64,000 bases of DNA from positions 1,612,001 through 1,676,000 of the forward strand of contig CALSFV010000010.1 of assembly GCA_943737045.1 (NCBI GenBank). Direction: 5' to 3'. The notes beneath the pieces were generated by a model. The model saw only the letters and a program-made list of their open reading frames with translations, did no database searches and was not told where the DNA came from. Shown here piece by piece: positions 18,759-33,000 of the stretch. This DNA is from Parapristionchus giblindavisi (taxonomy: Eukaryota > Nematoda > Chromadorea > Rhabditida > Diplogasteridae). The translations under genes were made by a program, and so were the position numbers. The first letter of the stretch is position 1; every line of letters begins with the position of its first letter.

Positions 18759-18992
18759 GTCTAATTCAGAATTTTTTGCTCTTTCACATGATATATGAGA
18801 CTACAACAATTTTGCTCGTCATGAATTGTTTAATAGCTAAAATGCACCGAGGACAGAAAGATAATTTTGTACTTTGGCATAAGTGGCCGCTGTTCAACAT
18901 GTGAAAAAGTATTTTTATTGAGAATTGTTTGCTCTTTCAAATGGTATATGACACGATAGGTATCGTTGCCATTTTGGCATGTGATAAATTGT
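18759..18992 (-). repeat. Isolated, inverted and diverged satellite copy
   Basis: The reverse complement reads as the satellite: TTATCACATGCCAAAATGGC, ATACCATTTGAAAGAGC, a B-type segment with CAGCGGCCACTTATGCCAAA, and CTCATATATCATGTGAAAGA. It is more diverged from array monomers than they are from each other, and it is the only minus-oriented copy seen. Confidence 0.88.
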
Positions 18993-19504
18993 TTTGTCCA
19001 GAGATTAATCACAGAAACAGAAAGACATATTTGAAATTGCTTGATGATATATTTGAAGCTTGTTCTGCTTATTGAAAGTACAACTTTTAAGATTTGCATA
19101 CATTGCTCACTCAAATTACCATTGTCCCTTGTGCTAATTTCCATACAATGTAAACATTATTCCCCGGTGATAATCATTCCGAGAGTCAGTCATGCAAACT
19201 CACGGGAAAATCGATATTGAAATTCGACTATTTGATTCGAAAATTCATAACTTACCTACAATATCCACTAAATTACAGCAGGAGGTGTTTGGATAATTGA
19301 AATATGAGTTTATGAACACATTCTGATGGTTTATATAGGATGTCTCACGAATTTCCGAATAAACTAGCGAATTTTAATATCGATATTCTAGAATCTCAGC
19401 TCGATTGGGCAGCGTTTGAAAAAGGATTCGTAATCAGCATCGAAAACTGATTCAGGTCAATTATTCCCATGTCATATGAGAGACTTCGGTTAGACATTTT
19501 TCAC
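18993..19504. other. Single-copy stretch before the main satellite array
   Basis: No gene is recognised. It contains a small hairpin at 19432-19452 related to one in the hAT-nested MITE. Confidence 0.45.
19432..19452. other. Small hairpin shared with the MITE at 2844-2864
   Basis: AATCAG and CTGATT flank the loop CATCGAAAA. The copy at 2844-2864 has AATCAC and GTGATT around the same loop, so the pair changed on both sides. Flanking GGATTCGT is also shared. Confidence 0.55.
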
Positions 19505-20756
19505 GTTCCCATGTTGAACAACGGCCACTTCAGCCGAATTAACAAAATTGAATTATGCATTTTTGGCATTAAAGAATTCGTGACACGTCAATATATTCAT
19601 ATAGCGGCCACAGTGACCGAAGTACAAAAGTAACTTTCGCTCTGATATGCTCTGATATGATACAAATTGATTTATCACATGTCAAAATGGCAATGATACC
19701 TGTCGTGTCATATTCCGTTTGAAAGAACAAAAAATTCTGAATAAGACTCATTTCAGTTCACGACGATCTGTAATCTTTTATAGCGGCCATAGTGACCGAA
19801 GTACCAAAGTAACTTTCGCTCTGATATGCTCTGATATGACACAAATTGATTTATCACATGTCAAAATGGCCACTATACCTGTCGTGTCATATTCCGTTTG
19901 AAAGAGCAAAAAATTCTGAATAAGCCTCATTTCAGTTCACGACGATCTGTAATCTTTTATAGCGGCCATAGTGACCGAAGTACAAAAGTAACTTTCGCTC
20001 TGATATGCTCTGATATGATACAAATTGATTTATCACATGTCAAAATGACAACGATACCTGTCGTGTCATATTCCTTTTGAAAGAGCAAAAAATTCTGAAC
20101 AAGACTCATTTCAGTTCACGACGATCTGTAATTTAATATAGCGGCCACAGTGACCGAAGTACAAAAGTAACTTTCGCTCTGATATGCTCTGATATGACAC
20201 AAATTGATTTATCACATGTCAAAATGGCCACGATACCTGTCGTGTCATATTCCATTTGAAGGAGCAAAAAATTCTGAATAAGACTCATTTCAGTTCACGA
20301 CGATCTGTAATTACATATAGCGGCCACAGTGACCGAAGTACAAAAGTAACTTCCGCTCTGATATGCTCTGATATGACACAAATTGATTTATCACATGTCA
20401 AAATGGCCACGATACCTGTCGTGTCATATTCCATTTGAAAGAGCAAAAAATTCTGAATAAGACTCATTTCAGTTCACGACGATCTGTAATCTTTTATAGC
20501 GGCCATAGTGACCGAAGTACAAAAGTAACTTTCGCTCTGATATGGAAAAATTGATTTATCACATTTCAAAATGGCTACGATACCTGTCGTGTTATATACC
20601 GTTTGAAAGAGCAAAAAATTCTCAATAAAATAACTGCTTCGTATGTAGAACAGCGGCCACTCGTGTCAAAGTACAAAATTATATTTGTGTTCTCGGTGCA
20701 TTTTTAGATATTAAACAATTCATGACGAGCCAAATGGTTGTGGTGTCATATATCAT
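19505..20756 (+). repeat. Left edge of main satellite array
   Basis: A degenerate B-like segment (about 19515-19590) leads into a partial A, then A monomers at 19719, 19898, 20077 and 20256, A' at 20435 and B at 20603. Decay at the edge next to homogeneous monomers is typical of satellite margins. Confidence 0.9.
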
Positions 20757-23700
20757 GTGATAGAGCAAAAAATTCTGAATAGGACTCATTTCAGTTCACG
20801 ACGATCTGTAATTTCATATAGCGGCCACAGTGACCGAAGTACAAAAGTAACTTTCGCTCTGATATGCTCTGATATGATACAAATTGATTTATCACATGTC
20901 AAAATGGCTACGATACCTGTCGTGTCATATTCCATTTGAAAGAGCAAAAAATTCTGAATAAGACACATTTCAGTTCACGACGATCTGTAATTACATATAG
21001 CGGCCATAGTGACCGAAGTACAAAAGTAACTTTCGCTCTGATATGCTCTGATATGATACAAATTGATTTATCACATTTCAAAATGATTACTATACCTGTC
21101 GTGTCATATTCCGTTTGAAAGAACAAAAAATTCTGAATAAGCCTCATTTCAGTTCACGACGATCTGTAATCTTTTATAGCGGCCATAGTGATCGAAGTAC
21201 AAAAGTAACTTTCGCTCTGATATGCTCTGATATGATACAAATTGATTTATCACACGTCAAAATGGCAACGATACCTGTCGTGTCATATTCCGTTTGAAAG
21301 AGCAAACAATTCTGAATAGGACTCATTTCAGTTCACGACGATCTGTAATCTTTTATAGCGGCCATAGTGACCGAAGTACAAAAGTAACTTTCGCTCTGAT
21401 ATGCTCTGATATGATACAAATTGATTTATCACATTTCAAAATGACAACGATACCTGTCGTGCCATATACCGTTTGAAAGAGCAAAAAATTCACAATAAAA
21501 TAACTGCTTCGTATGTAGAACAGTGGCCACTCGTGTCAAAGTACAAAATTATCTTTGTGTTCTCGGTGCATTTTTAGATATTAAACAATTCATGACGTTC
21601 CAAATGGTTGTGGTCTCATATATCATGTGATAGAACAAAAAATTCTGAATAAGACTCATTTCAGGTCACGACGATCTGTAACTACATATAGCGGCCATAG
21701 TAAACGAAGTACAAAATTTACTTTCGCTCTGATATGCTCTGATATGATACAAATTCATTTATCACATGTCAAAATGGCAACGATACCTGTCGTGCCATAT
21801 ACCGTTTGAAAGAGCAAAAAATTTTGAATAAAATTATTGCTTCGTATGTAGAACAGTGGCCACTCGTGCCAAAGTGCAAAATTATCTTTGTGTTCTCGGT
21901 GCATTTTTAGATATTAAACAATTCATGACGAGCCAAATGGTTGTGGTGTCATATATCATGTGATAGAACAAAAAATTCTGAATAAGACTCATTTCAATTC
22001 ACGACGATCTGTAATTTCATATAGCGGCCATAGTGACCGAAGTACAAAAGTAACTTTCGCTCTGATATGCTCTGATATGATACAAATTCATTTATCACAT
22101 GTCAAAATGGCAACGATACCTGTCGTGTTATATACCGTTTGAAAGAGCAAAAAATTCTCAATAAAATAACTGCTTCGTATGTAGAACAGCGGCCACTCGT
22201 GTCAAAGTACAAAATTATATTTGTGTTCTCGGTGCATTTTTAGATATTAAACAATTCATGACGAGCCAAATGGTTGTGGTGTCATATATCATGTGATAGA
22301 GCAAAAAATTCTGAATAGGACTCATTTCAGTTCACGACGATCTGTAATTTCATATAGCGGCCACAGTGACCGAAGTACAAAAGTAACTTTCGCTCTGATA
22401 TGCTCTGATATGATACAAATTGATTTATCACATGTCAAAATGGCTACGATACCTGTCGTGTCATATTCCATTTGAAAGAGCAAAAAATTCTGAATAAGAC
22501 ACATTTCAGTTCACGACGATCTGTAATTACATATAGCGGCCATAGTGACCGAAGTACAAAAGTAACTTTCGCTCTGATATGGAAAAATTGATTTATCACA
22601 TTTCAAAATGGCTACGATACCTGTCGTGTTATATACCGTTTGAAAGAGCAAAAAATTCTCAATAAAATAACTGCTTCGTATGTAGAACAGCGGCCACTCG
22701 TGTCAAAGTACAAAATTATATTTGTGTTCTCGGTGCATTTTTAGATATTAAACAATTCATGACGAGCCAAATGGTTGTGGTGTCATATATCATGTGATAG
22801 AGCAAAAAATTCTGAATAGGACTCATTTCAGTTCACGACGATCTGTAATTTCATATAGCGGCCACAGTGACCGAAGTACAAAAGTAACTTTCGCTCTGAT
22901 ATGCTCTGATATGATACAAATTGATTTATCACATGTCAAAATGGCTACGATACCTGTCGTGTCATATTCCATTTGAAAGAGCAAAAAATTCTGAATAAGA
23001 CACATTTCAGTTCACGACGATCTGTAATTACATATAGCGGCCATAGTGACCGAAGTACAAAAGTAACTTTCGCTCTGATATGCTCTGATATGATACAAAT
23101 TGATTTATCACATTTCAAAATGATTACTATACCTGTCGTGTCATATTCCGTTTGAAAGAACAAAAAATTCTGAATAAGCCTCATTTCAGTTCACGACGAT
23201 CTGTAATCTTTTATAGCGGCCATAGTGATCGAAGTACAAAAGTAACTTTCGCTCTGATATGCTCTGATATGATACAAATTGATTTATCACACGTCAAAAT
23301 GGCAACGATACCTGTCGTGTCATATTCCGTTTGAAAGAGCAAACAATTCTGAATAGGACTCATTTCAGTTCACGACGATCTGTAATCTTTTATAGCGGCC
23401 ATAGTGACCGAAGTACAAAAGTAACTTTCGCTCTGATATGCTCTGATATGATACAAATTGATTTATCACATTTCAAAATGACAACGATACCTGTCGTGCC
23501 ATATACCGTTTGAAAGAGCAAAAAATTCACAATAAAATAACTGCTTCGTATGTAGAACAGTGACCACTCGTGTCAAAGTACAAAATTATCTTTGTGTTCT
23601 CGGTGCATTTTTAGATATTAAACAATTCATGACGTTCCAAATGGTTGTGGTCTCATATATCATGTGATAGAACAAAAAATTCTGAATAAGACTCATTTCA

Positions 23701-26700
23701 GGTCACGACGATCTGTAACTACATATAGCGGCCATAGTAAACGAAGTACAAAAGTTACTTTCGCTCTGATATGCTCTGATATGATACAAATTCATTTATC
23801 ACATGTCAAAATGGCAACGATACCTGTCGTGCCATATACCGTTTGAAAGAGCAAAAAATTTTGAATAAAATTATTGCTTCGTATGTAGAACAGTGGCCAC
23901 TCGTGCCAAAGTGCAAAATTATCTTTGTGTTCTCGGTGCATTTTTAGATATTAAACAATTCATGACGAGCCAAATGGTTGTGGTGTCATATATCATGTGA
24001 TAGAACAAAAAATTCTGAATAAGACTCATTTCAATTCACGACGATCTGTAATTTCATATAGCGGCCATAGTGACCGAAGTACAAAAGTAACTTTCGCTCT
24101 GATATGCTCTGATATGATACAAATTCATTTATCACATGTCAAAATGGCAACGATACCTGTCGTGTTATATACCGTTTGAAAGAGCAAAAAATTCTCAATA
24201 AAATAACTGCTTCGTATGTAGAACAGCGGCCACTCGTGTCAAAGTACAAAATTATATTTGTGTTCTCGGTGCATTTTTAGATATTAAACAATTCATGACG
24301 AGCCAAATGGTTGTGGTGTCATGTATCATGTGATAGAGCAAAAAATTCTGAATAGGACTCATTTCAGTTCACGACGATCTGTAATTTCATATAGCGGCCA
24401 CAGTGACCGAAGTACAAAAGTAACTTTCGCTCTGATATGCTCTGATATGATACAAATTGATTTATCACATGTCAAAATGGCTACGATACCTGTCGTGTCA
24501 TATTCCATTTGAAAGAGCAAAAAATTCTGAATAAGACACATTTCAGTTCACGACGATCTGTAATTACATATAGCGGCCATAGTGACCGAAGTACAAAAGT
24601 AACTTTCGCTCTGATATGCTCTGATATGATACAAATTGATTTATCACATTTCAAAATGATTACTATACCTGTCGTGTCATATTCCGTTTGAAAGAACAAA
24701 AAATTCTGAATAAGCCTCATTTCAGTTCACGACGATCTGTAATCTTTTATAGCGGCCATAGTGACCGAAGTACAAAAGTAACTTTCGCTCTGATATGCTC
24801 TGATATGATACAAATTGATTTATCACACGTCAAAATGGCAACGATACCTGTCGTGTCATATTCCGTTTGAAAGATCAAACAATTCTGAATAGGACTCATT
24901 TCAGTTCACGACGATCTGTAATCTTTTATTGCGGCCATAGTGACCGAAGTACAAAAGTAACTTTCGCTCTGATATGCTCTGATATGATACAAATTGATTT
25001 ATCACATTTCAAAATGACAACGATACCTGTCGTGCCATATACCGTTTGAAAGAGCAAAAAATTCACAATAAAATAACTGCTTCGTATGTAGAACAGTGGC
25101 CACTCGTGTCAAAGTACAAAATTATCTTTGTGTTCTCGGTGCATTTTTAGATATTAAACAATTCATGACGTTCCAAATGGTTGTGGTCTCATATATCATG
25201 TGATAGAACAAAAAATTCTGAATAAGACTCATTTCAGGTCACGACGATCTGTAACTACATATAGCGGCCATAGTAAACGAAGTACAAAAGTTACTTTCGC
25301 TCTGATATGCTCTGATATGATACAAATTCATTTATCACATGTCAAAATGGCAACGATACCTGTCGTGCCATATACCGTTTGAAAGAGCAAAAAATTTTGA
25401 ATAAAATTATTGCTTCGTATGTAGAACAGTGGCCACTCGTGCCAAAGTGCAAAATTATCTTTGTGTTCTCGGTGCATTTTTAGATATTAAACAATTCATG
25501 ACGAGCCAAATGGTTGTGGTGTCATATATCATGTGATAGAACAAAAAATTCTGAATAAGACTCATTTCAATTCACGACGATCTGTAATTTCATATAGCGG
25601 CCATAGTGACCGAAGTACAAAAGTAACTTTCGCTCTGATATGCTCTGATATGATACAAATTCATTTATCACATGTCAAAATGGCAACGATACCTGTCGTG
25701 TTATATACCGTTTGAAAGAGCAAAAAATTCTCAATAAAATAACTGCTTCGTATGTAGAACAGCGGCCACTCGTGTCAAAGTACAAAATTATATTTGTGTT
25801 CTCGGTGCATTTTTAGATATTAAACAATTCATGACGAGCCAAATGGTTGTGGTGTCATGTATCATGTGATAGAGCAAAAAATTCTGAATAGGACTCATTT
25901 CAGTTCACGACGATCTGTAATTTCATATAGCGGCCACAGTGACCGAAGTACAAAAGTAACTTTCGCTCTGATATGCTCTGATATGATACAAATTGATTTA
26001 TCACATGTCAAAATGGCTACGATACCTGTCGTGTCATATTCCATTTGAAAGAGCAAAAAATTCTGAATAAGACACATTTCAGTTCACGACGATCTGTAAT
26101 TACATATAGCGGCCATAGTGACCGAAGTACAAAAGTAACTTTCGCTCTGATATGCTCTGATATGATACAAATTGATTTATCACATTTCAAAATGATTACT
26201 ATACCTGTCGTGTCATATTCCGTTTGAAAGAACAAAAAATTCTGAATAAGCCTCATTTCAGTTCACGACGATCTGTAATCTTTTATAGCGGCCATAGTGA
26301 CCGAAGTACAAAAGTAACTTTCGCTCTGATATGCTCTGATATGATACAAATTGATTTATCACACGTCAAAATGGCAACGATACCTGTCGTGTCATATTCC
26401 GTTTGAAAGATCAAACAATTCTGAATAGGACTCATTTCAGTTCACGACGATCTGTAATCTTTTATTGCGGCCATAGTGACCGAAGTACAAAAGTAACTTT
26501 CGCTCTGATATGCTCTGATATGATACAAATTGATTTATCACATTTCAAAATGACAACGATACCTGTCGTGCCATATACCGTTTGAAAGAGCAAAAAATTC
26601 ACAATAAAATAACTGCTTCGTATGTAGAACAGTGGCCACTCGTGTCAAAGTACAAAATTATCTTTGTGTTCTCGGTGCATTTTTAGATATTAAACAATTC

Positions 26701-27068
26701 ATGACGTTCCAAATGGTTGTGGTCTCATATATCATGTGATAGAACAAAAAATTCTGAATAAGACTCATTTCAGGTCACGACGATCTGTAACTACATATAG
26801 CGGCCATAGTAAACGAAGTACAAAAGTTACTTTCGCTCTGATATGCTCTGATATGATACAAATTCATTTATCACATGTCAAAATGGCAACGATACCTGTC
26901 GTGCCATATACCGTTTGAAAGAGCAAAAAATTTTGAATAAAATTATTGCTTCGTATGTAGAACAGTGGCCACTCGTGCCAAAGTGCAAAATTATCTTTGT
27001 GTTCTCGGTGCATTTTTAGATATTAAACAATTCATGACGAGCCAAATGGTTGTGGTGTCATATATCAT
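20757..27068 (+). repeat. Satellite higher-order repeat family 1 (1,536-bp unit A-A-A-A-B-A-B-A-B)
   Basis: Units start at 20757, 22794, 24330 and 25866 (the last partial). A 501-bp A-A'-B block (22293-22793) is inserted after the first. Units 3 and 4 share private variants, such as CATGTATCATG in the preceding B and AAAGATCAAAC in the fourth A, so they are the newest pair. Unit length equals six 179-bp A plus three 154-bp B monomers. Confidence 0.93.
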
Positions 27069-30000
27069 GTGATAGAACAAAAAATTCTGAATAAGACTCA
27101 TTTTAGTTCACGACGATCTGTAATTTCATATAGCGGCCACAGTGACCGAAGTACCAAAGTAACTTTCACTCTGATATGCACTGATATGACACAAATTGAT
27201 TTATCACATGTCAAAATGGCCACGATACATGTCGTGTCATATTCCATTTGAAAGAGCAAAAAATTCTGAATAAGACTCATTTCAGTTCACGACGATCTGT
27301 AATCTTTTATAGCGGCCATAGTGACCGAAGTACAAAAGTAACTTTCGCTCTGATATGCTCTGATATGATACAAATTGATTTATCACATTTCAAAATGACA
27401 ACGATACCTGTCGTGCCATATACCGTTTGAAAGAGCAAAAAATTCACAATAAAATAACTGCTTCGTATGTAGAACAGTGGCCACTCGTGTCAAAGTACAA
27501 AATTATCTTTGTGTTCTCGGTGCATTTTTAGATATTAAACAATTCATGACGAGCCAAATGGTTGTGGTCTCATATATCATGTGATAGAACAAAAAATTCT
27601 GAATAAGACTCATTTCAGGTCACGACGATCTGTAACTACATATAGCGGCCATAGTAAACGAAGTACAAAAGTAACTTTCGCTCTGATATGCTCTGATATG
27701 ATACAAATTGATTTATCACACGTCAAAATGGCAACGATACCTGTCGTGTCATATTCCGTTTGAAAGAGCAAAAAATTCTGAATAGGACTCATTTCAGTTC
27801 ACGACGATCTGTAATCTTTTATAGCGGCCATAGTGACCGAAGTACAAAAGTAACTTTCGCTCTGATATGCTCTGATATGATACAAATTGATTTATCACAT
27901 TTCAAAATGACAACGATACCTGTCGTGCCATATTCCGTTTGAAAGAGCAAACAATTCTGAATAGGACTCATTTCAGTTCACGACGATCTGTAATCTTTTA
28001 TAGCGGCCATAGTGACCGAAGTACAAAAGTAACTTTCGCTCTGATATGCTCTGATATGATACAAATTGATTTATCACATTTCAAAATGACAACGATACCT
28101 GTCGTGCCATATACCGTTTGAAAGAGCAAAAAATTCACAATAAAATAACTGCTTCGTATGTAGAACAGTGGCCACTCGTGTCAAAGTACAAAAGTATCTT
28201 TGTGTTCTCGGTGCATTTTTAGATATTAAACAATTCATGACGAGCCAAATGGTTGTGGTGTCATATATCATGTGATAGAACAAAAAATTCTGAATAGGAC
28301 TCATTTCAGTTCACGACGATCTGTAATTACATATAGCGGCCATAGTGACCGAAGTACAAAAGTAACTTTCGCTCTGATATGCTCTGATATGATACAAATT
28401 GATTTATCACATTTCAAAATGACAACGATACCTGTCGTGCCATATACCGTTTGAAAGAGCAAAAAATTCACAATAAAATAACTGCTTCGTATGTAGAACA
28501 GTGGCCACTCGTGTCAAAGTACAAAATTATCTTTGTGTTCTCGGTGCATTTTTAGATATTAAACAATTCATGACGAGCCAAATGGTTGTGGTGTCATATA
28601 TCATGTGATAGAACAAAAAATTCTGAATAGGACTCATTTCAGTTCACGACGATCTGTAATTACATATAGCGGCCATAGTGACCGAAGTACAAAAGTAACT
28701 TTCGCTCTGATATGCTCTGATATGATACAAATTGATTTATCACATTTCAAAATGACAACGATACCTGTCGTGCCATATACCGTTTGAAAGAGCAAAAAAT
28801 TCACAATAAAATAACTGCTTCGTATGTAGAACAGTGGCCACTCGTGTCAAAGTACAAAATTATCTTTGTGTTCTCGGTGCATTTTTAGATATTAAACAAT
28901 TCATGACGAGCCAAATGGTTGTGGTCTCATATATCATGTGATAGAACAAAAAATTCTGAATAAGCCTCATTTCAGTTCACGACGATCTGTAATCTTTTAT
29001 AGCGGCCATAGTGACCGAAGTACAAAAGTAACTTTCGCTCTGATATGCTCTGATATGATACAAATTGATTTATCACACGTCAAAATGGCAACGATACCTG
29101 TCGTGTCATATTCCGTTTGAAAGATCAAACAATTCTGAATAGGACTCATTTCAGTTCACGACGATCTGTAATCTTTTATAGCGGCCATAGTGACCGAAGT
29201 ACAAAAGTAACTTTCGCTCTGATATGCTCTGATATGATACAAATTGATTTATCACATTTCAAAATGACAACGATACCTGTCGTGCCATATACCGTTTGAA
29301 AGAGCAAAAAATTCACAATAAAATAACTGCTTCGAATGTAGAACAGTGGTCACTCGTGTCAAAGTACAAAATTATCTTTGTGTTCTCGGTGCATTTTTAG
29401 ATATTAAACAATTCATGACGTTCCAAATGGTTGTGGTCTCATATATCATGTGATAGAACAAAAAATTCTGAATAAGACTCATTTCAGGTCACGACGATCT
29501 GTAACTACATATAGCGGCCATAGTAAACGAAGTACAAAAGTTACTTTCGCTCTGATATGCTCTGATATGATACAAATTCATTTATCACATGTCAAAATGG
29601 CAACGATACCTGTCGTGCCATATACCGTTTGAAAGAGCAAAAAATTCTGAATATGACTCATTTCAGTTCACGACGATCTGTAATCTTTTATAGCGGCCAT
29701 AGTGACCGAAGTACAAAAGTAACTTTCGCTCTGATATGGAAAAATTGATGTATCACATTTCAAAATGATTACGATACCTGTCGTGTCATATACCGTTTGA
29801 AAGAGCAAAAAAAAATTCTCAATAAAATTATTGCTTCGTATGTGCAACAGTGGCCACTCCCGCCAAAATACAAAATTATCTTTGTGTTCTCGGTGCATTT
29901 TTAGATATTAAACAATTCATGACGAGCCAAATGGTTGTGGTGTCATATATCATGTGATAGAACAAAAAATTCTGAATAAGACTCATTTCAGGTCACGACG

Positions 30001-33000
30001 ATCTGTAACTACATATAGCGGCCATAGTAAACGAAGTACAAAAGTTACTTTCGCTCTGATATGCTCTGATATGATACAAATTGATTTATCACATTTCAAA
30101 ATGATTACGATACCTGTCGTGTCATATACCGTTAGAAAGAGCAAAAAACTTTGAATAAAATTATTGCTTCGTATGTAGAACAGTGGCCACTCGTGCCAAA
30201 GTGCAAAATTATCTTTGTGTTCTCGGTGCATTTTTAGATATTAAACAATTCATGACGAGCCAAATGGTTGTGGTGTCATATATCATGTGATAGAACAAAA
30301 AATTCTGAATAAGACTCATTTCAGGTCACGACGATCTGTAATTACATATAGCGGCCATAGTGACCGAAGTACAAAAGTAACTTTCGCTCTGATATGCTCT
30401 GATATGATACAAATTGATTTATCACACGTCAAAATGGCAACGATACCTGTCGTGTCATATTCCGTTTGAAAGAGCAAACAATTCTGAATAGGACTCATTT
30501 CAGTTCACGACGATCTGTAATCTTTTATAGCGGCCATAGTGACCGAAGTACAAAAGTAACTTTCGCTCTGATATGCTCTGATATGATACAAATTGATTTA
30601 TCACATTTCAAAATGACAACGATACCTGTCGTGCCATATACCGTTTGAAAGAGCAAAAAATTCACAATAAAATAACTGCTTCGTATGTAGAACAGTGGCC
30701 ACTCGTGTCAAAGTACAAAATTATCTTTGTGTTCTCGGTGCATTTTTAGATATTAAACAATTCATGACGTTCCAAATGGTTGTGGTCTCATATATCATGT
30801 GATAGAACAAAAAATTCTGAATAAGACTCATTTCAGGTCACGACGATCTGTAACTACATATAGCGGCCATAGTAAACGAAGTACAAAAGTTACTTTCGCT
30901 CTGATATGCTCTGATATGATACAAATTCATTTATCACATGTCAAAATGGCAACGATACCTGTCGTGCCATATACCGTTTGAAAGAGCAAAAAATTTTGAA
31001 TAAAATTATTGCTTCGTATGTAGAACAGTGGCCACTCGTGCCAAAGTGCAAAATTATCTTTGTGTTCTCGGTGCATTTTTAGATATTAAACAATTCATGA
31101 CAAGCCAAATGGTTGTGGTGTCATATATCATGTGATAGAACAAAAAATTCTGAATAAGACTCATTTCAATTCACGACGATCTGTAATTTCATATAGCGGC
31201 CATAGTGACCGAAGTACAAAAGTAACTTTCGCTCTGATATGCTCTGATATGATACAAATTGATTTATCACACGTCAAAATGGCAACGATACCTGTCGTGT
31301 CATATTCCGTTTGAAAGAGCAAAAAATTCTGAATAAGACTCATTTTAGTTCACCACGATCTGTAATTTCATATAGCGGCCACAGTGACCGAAGTACCAAA
31401 GTAACTTTCACTCTGATATGCACTGATATGACACAAATTGATTTATCACATGTCAAAATGGCCACGATACATGTCGTGTCATATTCCATTTGAAAGAGCA
31501 AAAAATTCTGAATAAGACTCATTTCAGTTCACGACGATCTGTAATCTTTTATAGCGGCCATAGTGACCGAAGTACAAAAGTAACTTTCGCTCTGATATGC
31601 TCTGATATGATACAAATTGATTTATCACATTTCAAAATGACAACGATACCTGTCGTGCCATATACCGTTTGAAAGAGCAAAAAATTCACAATAAAATAAC
31701 TGCTTCGTATGTAGAACAGTGGCCACTCGTGTCAAAGTACAAAATTATCTTTGTGTTCTCGGTGCATTTTTAGATATTAAACAATTCATGACGAGCCAAA
31801 TGGTTGTGGTCTCATATATCATGTGATAGAACAAAAAATTCTGAATAAGACTCATTTCAGGTCACGACGATCTGTAACTACATATAGCGGCCATAGTAAA
31901 CGAAGTACAAAAGTAACTTTCGCTCTGATATGCTCTGATATGATACAAATTGATTTATCACACGTCAAAATGGCAACGATACCTGTCGTGTCATATTCCG
32001 TTTGAAAGAGCAAAAAATTCTGAATAGGACTCATTTCAGTTCACGACGATCTGTAATCTTTTATAGCGGCCATAGTGACCGAAGTACAAAAGTAACTTTC
32101 GCTCTGATATGCTCTGATATGATACAAATTGATTTATCACATTTCAAAATGACAACGATACCTGTCGTGCCATATTCCGTTTGAAAGAGCAAACAATTCT
32201 GAATAGGACTCATTTCAGTTCACGACGATCTGTAATCTTTTATAGCGGCCATAGTGACCGAAGTACAAAAGTAACTTTCGCTCTGATATGCTCTGATATA
32301 ATACAAATTGATTTATCACATTTCAAAATGACAACGATACCTGTCGTGCCATATACCGTTTGAAAGAGCAAAAAATTCACAATAAAATAACTGCTTCGTA
32401 TGTAGAACAGTGGCCACTCGTGTCAAAGTACAAAATTATCTTTGTGTTCTCGGTGCATTTTTAGATATTAAACAATTCATGACGAGCCAAATGGTTGTGG
32501 TGTCATATATCATGTGATAGAACAAAAAATTCTGAATAGGACTCATTTCAGTTCACGACGATCTGTAATTACATATAGCGGCCATAGTGACCGAAGTACA
32601 AAAGTAACTTTCGCTCTGATATGCTCTGATATGATACAAATTGATTTATCACATTTCAAAATGACAACGATACCTGTCGTGCCATATACCGTTTGAAAGA
32701 GCAAAAAATTCACAATAAAATAACTGCTTCGTATGTAGAACAGTGGCCACTCGTGTCAAAGTACAAAATTATCTTTGTGTTCTCGGTGCATTTTTAGATA
32801 TTAAACAATTCATGACGAGCCAAATGGTTGTGGTGTCATATATCATGTGATAGAACAAAAAATTCTGAATAGGACTCATTTCAGTTCACGACGATCTGTA
32901 ATTACATATAGCGGCCATAGTGACCGAAGTACAAAAGTAACTTTCGCTCTGATATGCTCTGATATGATACAAATTGATTTATCACATTTCAAAATGACAA

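Noticed and set aside
19200..19225. GGAAAATCGATATT near 19205 resembling micro-exon sequence
   Set aside because: Only 14 bases match, with no splice sites or continuing similarity.
20640..20670. CENP-B box in the B monomer near CTTCGTATGTAGAACAG
   Set aside because: TTCG is present but the required A and CGGG positions are not.
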